From the NCBI GenBank assembly GCA_025765595.1, contig JAIVFH010000399.1:1-22248 (forward strand): a DNA stretch of 22,248 nucleotides, written 5' to 3'. The stretch's first letter is position 1. Every line of letters starts with the position of its first letter. Shown in pieces: positions 18,341 through 22,248 of the stretch. A program made the position numbers and the translations under genes. The notes below the pieces were generated by a model, which saw only the letters and a program-made list of their open reading frames with translations, searched no databases and was not told where the DNA came from. The DNA comes from Obelidium mucronatum. Taxonomy: Eukaryota > Chytridiomycota > Chytridiomycetes > Chytridiales > Chytriomycetaceae.

Positions 18341-20817
18341 TTATTCCTCCATTTCAAAGTCCCCGTCATATTCATCTGCATCATGTAATGGCTTAAATGC
18401 ATGCCCATCAACTTCCACAATTTCTCGCCTGCTCCTCTGTCGTTTGCGAGTCAAACACCAAACCAGAGCTCCAAACGCACCAATTAACCCTAAGCCTCCA
18501 AACACCCAACCAATTACAGAAACTTTTCCACCATCCTCGTTGCTACTGGGAGCTGGTGGTACAGGGCTGACTTTCGAAACCCCACTCTCTACAACCCCAC
18601 CTACAATGCCGGTTGCTGTCGTCGACAACACAGTCTTAACAACTTGTTTGCTCCCATCATCATCAATTTTCCCTCCAAAGGACCCATAAAACGTAATCAT
18701 AGCATCCTTAAACACTCCCTTCTTCTCCAGATTATCATGATCACTTACAACAACTTGCCATGTTCCTTTTGGATTCTCGTCCCAATGAACAACCGACATG
18801 AATGTCCAATTCTGAAACCCACTGGAATCACCGTCATAGGACCGCTTGACCGCAAGTTGACTCACGATTCCTGCCGGACTGATTAAATCCACATTCACAT
18901 CACCACGGTACGCGTGCTCGATATTGACTGTCACAGTAACGTGTTCGAGAATTCCGAAATCGACCGTTGAGAGCATTTCGGTTGTTATGGGGAACGCGAT
19001 TCGGACGTCGGTACCGGTTTCTTGTGGGATGGGACTACCGCTTCCGCTTTCGGGGGATTTGATATCCGTTGAGAGTTTTACTTGTTTTGGAACGCTTTTC
19101 CAGGTTTTGGCGAGCTCGAGAATGTGGTAGGCGTCCAGTTTCCCGTATCCGTAGGCGTGGCTGTACATTCTGCCGGCTGCGTTTTTTGAACCAAGATGCG
19201 TGTGTCAAGTCGATGGGGACGGCTGTGCGTACAGAGAGGTGTTGGAAGTCTCGCCAGTTGAGATCGGGACTTGAGAAAGAAGGAAAAAAGTTCAATCAAA
19301 TCGTTTTAGTAATGGTTTGCAGTTGAGCGTTGTATATTTACCGAATGGAGTGAACCAAGGCGTACATTCCAGAGGCGAGGGGGGCTGCTGCTGATGTACC
19401 TCCATGACTTCGGGTGCACACATCACCTTTCACTCCAAGATACCAATCTGTAGTAGCCTGGAAAGAACCAGAAGGTTTTTTTTTAGAGATGCAGAATAAG
19501 ATATGGAAACCAAAACTTACAATCGCATCGTCATGTCTCACATCAGAGCTGCTATACATGACAATCATGTTGGCGCTGCACCATTCACTGTATCCAGGAT
19601 GCTCATTATTTCTATCCACAGAACTAACAGTAATCGTGTATATGCTATTCGTGAATCCATCAAAGTTGCAATTATCTTGACTCAATCCACCATTTCCAGA
19701 CGCGAATACGAAAATGGAACCAAGCCCTCCACGCCCATTCGTTATTCCATTCACAAACGCTTCCGCTACAAGTGTAGACGGCGCCTCTAACGTTCTTCCG
19801 TCATCAGTGGGTCCCCAACTGCATGAATAAATATGGTTGTCTTGCATTTTGTAATTAATTGCAGCTGCTTCGTCCGCTTGAGAAACTGCATTGTTTCCTA
19901 GAATTCGAACGGCAGATACTTTGGCTTGGTAGGCCATTCCGACGCCGCACACACTGTTCTTGACGGCTGCGATTTCTCCTGCACATCGAGTTCCGTGTCT
20001 ATCTAGTGTTTCTTTTGGTCCAGCATCAGCGAGATGATCATTAAAATCATAAGACCCTTCAGCAAACTTGGTTGTTGGAGAATGGGTAAGTTCAGAATAA
20101 GTATCAAACAGAAAGTGAAGATAAGACAATAGTCACATAGTTGTCCTTGAGATCCGTACTATTATGATATAATCCATCGTCGACCAGACAAACAGTGCTT
20201 CCCTTTCCAAATATGCCTGTGTTTGAGATGCATAAGTTGACGAAACACAAGAACCTGTTACACGTCACCTTGAGCCCAGGCTGCAGACACATTATGGTCA
20301 TTACCCTTTTGACCCTCAATGTCGTTAATAAGATGCCATTGATACTTGAATTCAGGATCTTCAATCGCAAAGGTCTTCGCAATGTCTTGATGAGATGGAG
20401 GACTTCGCCTTGACAGCACACGAGGCACCATGAGCTCCGACCATCCCACACTTGGATGCTCATTCGTTCCTGCGTGTACAGTTTCTGATCGCTTAATCAG
20501 CCAATGATGGAGTTGTTGCCCTTCTCGCCGGCCGCCGCCGCTGTGCTCTCTCTTGACTTCATTCTTTGATAGTGCAACTTGGTAGTATCCTTTCAAGCTC
20601 GCCGATCTGCCCAATGTAATGCATATCGACTTGCTCGGCGACAGCACCGGCTCGGGCGTGGAGATGGTGCAGTGAATCAGTGGTCCGAGGTGAGCTTGAT
20701 TGCAAAGTAGTTGTAGTTTTCGTGATCGTTCGGAGCTATTGCAGGTTGTAGTGATGAGACAGCCTGTGCTAGGATGAGAAGCAATGCGAGCATTTTGTTG
20801 AACGTCATTGTTGGCAT
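18341..20817 (-). CDS. Kexin-like proprotein convertase, copy 2 (frameshifted in this sequence)
   Basis: Exons 20817-20269, 20216-20137, 20066-19521, 19457-19342 and 19269-18341 match copy 1, with exons 2 and 4 identical in length (80 and 116 nt) to their counterparts. Copy 2 lacks the intron copy 1 has after AKVS. The catalytic set is intact: VDDGLY, RHGTRCAGE, ASGNGG and HGGTSAAAP. A P domain, one membrane helix (VIGWVFGGLGLIGAFGALVW) and a short acidic tail follow; the tail has no YEF signal. Three frame breaks occur: two in the prodomain (about 20680 and 20590), where the signal peptide, the middle (LHARAGAVAEQV) and the end (YYQVALSKNE) lie in three different frames, and one at an A6 run (19182-19187) before MYSHAYGYGKLDAY. 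Protein-level conservation on both sides suggests recent decay or sequence errors rather than an old pseudogene. Confidence 0.88.
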
Positions 20818-21002
20818 CAACCAATCGTTTTTTCTTGCTTCTATCCTGCCTTGTTTATTATTTCTTGGAGTTAGCTATAATAGCAACGCTGCGTGCAGTG
20901 CAACAGCAAAGTATTTATTTGTGTGTTGTGTGTCTATCCCAGGGTAGCCGAAGATGTTTTTTTTCTTTTCTCTATATTTACTTTTACTTTTACATTCTGC
21001 AA
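20818..21002. promoter_or_regulatory. Divergent intergenic region, kexin 2 / CSC1-like
   Basis: About 185 bp separate the start codons of kexin copy 2 and the CSC1-like gene. A pyrimidine-rich stretch (20954-20997) directly precedes the CSC1-like ATG. No specific operator was identified. Confidence 0.35.
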
Positions 21003-22248
21003 ATGGCCGACGCCTCCGCCTCGCTCGGCAACTTCCAGGCGGCAGTTGTCTTCAACGGGCTCCTCGGGCTCGCGTTCCTTGTGCTCTTCCTGGTGCTGCG
21101 CCCGCGCTTCCCCAAAAACGTACGAAGCGCGGCGCGGCGCCGGCCGCTTCGCCGGGCTTGGCGCCGCATTCGCCGGCGCGGACGGCGACATGGCGGCGGC
21201 GATCGGCGGCGACGGTTGGTTTTGTGCGCCGAGTAATGATGAGTTGCGGCGAACTGAAGCGGCGCCAACAAAACAACGCAACAGCATTCGGCGCCTTCTT
21301 CTACGCGCGCACGCTGTCCGTGCTCTTTCTGGCCATCGGCCTGCCCGCCGCGGCCGTGCTGCTGCCGATTAACGCCACGGGCGCAAACGCAAATGCCTCG
21401 GGAATGGATCTGCTGTCCTTCAGCAACGTCGACGATAAGCAGAAACTGTGGGCTCACTTTATCTACGTCATCTACGTTGTCTTTGCTTCGCTGTACGCCA
21501 TCTTTATATTCTGGCAAAGACGGCTCAGTTGCGTGCAGACTTTTTGCTCAACAAGGGAGCCACAGAGGCGGCGGGAAGAACTCTCATGATCAGGGATGTT
21601 CCTCAAAACTGGAGAAACGTTGAAGCTTTGACGGGTTAGATTTCATTACAATCATGTGTCTTTGATTTGTCTGTGTCTGAACGATAAACAAAAAAATGGG
21701 ACGCCGAAACAGGTCTATTCAACCGCGTGTGTCCATGGGGCGTTGAAGCCGTTGTCATTCCGAAAAAGTCCCTCGCGAACTCGCCGCCATTACAAAGAAA
21801 CAGTTGAAAGTCAGACGCTCTCGAATCATCCGTCTCTACATATTTCTCAAAAGTCGCCAAACATTTCAACATTGGATGCGCGCCAATGACTCCGGAAGGA
21901 ACAAGAGGAATTATCCCCGCCGAATTTGTTTTGTCTGACTCGAGTACTCTTTCTTCAAGTTTGATGAGTGATGAACTGACTCCCATAGAACCCACTCAAC
22001 ATGCCATAGAAGTTGTGCCAGCTCATAAAACTGAATCCGTGCCATTGGCAGATGCGGAGTTTTCGCACCAAGTTTCGAGCCACGCACAGGACTCCTGCCG
22101 TGTTCGGAAAGAAGGTGGATTCCATCCAAGAGCATGCCAAACAATTTCGCGATCTGGAGAAAAGGGTTTGCAGCTCAGAGAGAAATATGGCTTATCTTCG
22201 GACAAACAAAAGGACGGAACCTCTGTTGGGACTGCATTTGTTGTTTTC
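21003..22248 (+). CDS. CSC1/OSCA-type calcium-permeable channel (DUF221), 5' part, frameshifted
   Basis: This is the N-terminal part of an RSN1/CSC1 (TMEM63/OSCA) protein, an osmotically or mechanically gated cation channel. Seen in order but in changing frames: first helix LGLAFLVLFLVLRPRFPK, linker TYEARRGAGRF with GWFCAPSNDELRR, second helix FFYARTLSVLFLAIG with VLLPINATG, then DLLSFSNV and KLWAHFIYVIYVVFASLYAI (third helix), the cytosolic domain opening RTLMIRDVPQNWRN, GLFNRVCPWGVEAVVIP, and later FGKKVDSIQEHAKQFRDLEK. An intron runs 21635-21712. Frame changes fall near 21114-21118 (A5), 21250-21280, 21511-21525, 21763-21767 (A5), about 21815, about 22075 and about 22200. Exon 1 is very GC-rich. 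The gene continues beyond the window. Sequence errors near a contig end explain this better than decay, but a pseudogene is possible. Confidence 0.8.

Noticed and set aside
20258..20824. A 188-codon minus-strand frame covering the kexin 2 prodomain without a stop.
   Set aside because: It begins at TTG rather than ATG, has no signal peptide, and its first two thirds do not match copy 1, whereas the other two frames do.
1..22248. tRNA genes, rRNA, insertion sequences, CRISPR arrays and bacterial operons.
   Set aside because: None was seen by reading; the introns and protein families are eukaryotic. A tRNAscan and transposon-profile search would settle it.

Overview
The window looks like nuclear DNA of a fungus, most likely an early-diverging (chytrid-like) lineage. 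The reasons are a fused cytochrome P450-reductase of the fungal CYP505 kind, two Kex2-type proteases, a SUR7/PalI-like four-pass membrane protein, a CSC1/DUF221 channel, and many short GT-AG introns (36 to 94 nt) often ending in long T runs. No bacterial operon, tRNA, rRNA, transposon or CRISPR array was seen. Phylum assignment is inference.

Layout: (1) 1-653, minus strand: a small secreted cysteine-rich protein gene, followed downstream by a second, indel-riddled copy of the same sequence. (2) 778-1998: a single-exon gene joining a TTLL12-like N-terminal region to a METTL13-like methyltransferase. (3) 2034-6167, minus: a nine-exon P450/P450-reductase fusion of 1212 residues carrying an extra N-terminal domain of about 90 residues that looks ubiquitin-fold/doublecortin-like. 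(4) 6168-7053: mostly unassigned, with weak coding candidates. (5) 7054-8569: a farnesylated type I DnaJ (Ydj1/DNAJA). (6) 8701-9084: a tiny TALE-spaced homeodomain-like protein. (7) 9097-9504, minus: an NTF2/SnoaL-like protein, whose start lies 20 bp from that of (8), 9525-12850: a 13-exon CHL1/DDX11 DNA helicase. (9) 12851-13685: a 45-base C tract and two small-ORF candidates. (10) 13686-15253, minus: a SUR7/PalI-like protein with an RGG/RS tail. (11) 15516-18264 and 18341-20817: two kexin-like proteases, tail to tail, with nearly identical exon structure. (12) 21003-22248: start of a CSC1/OSCA-type channel, running off the window.

The genes are packed in alternating divergent and convergent pairs with very little spacer. 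They do not form one pathway. Secretory and membrane functions recur (two kexins, SUR7-like, CSC1-like, secreted cysteine-rich protein), but a cluster function is not supported.

A main caution is sequence quality. The genes between about 700 and 19180 splice into clean full-length frames, whereas 1-320 and 19180-22248 contain many one-base frameshifts, several at homopolymers. This is the pattern expected of low-accuracy sequence near contig ends, so the broken copies near both edges may not be true pseudogenes.
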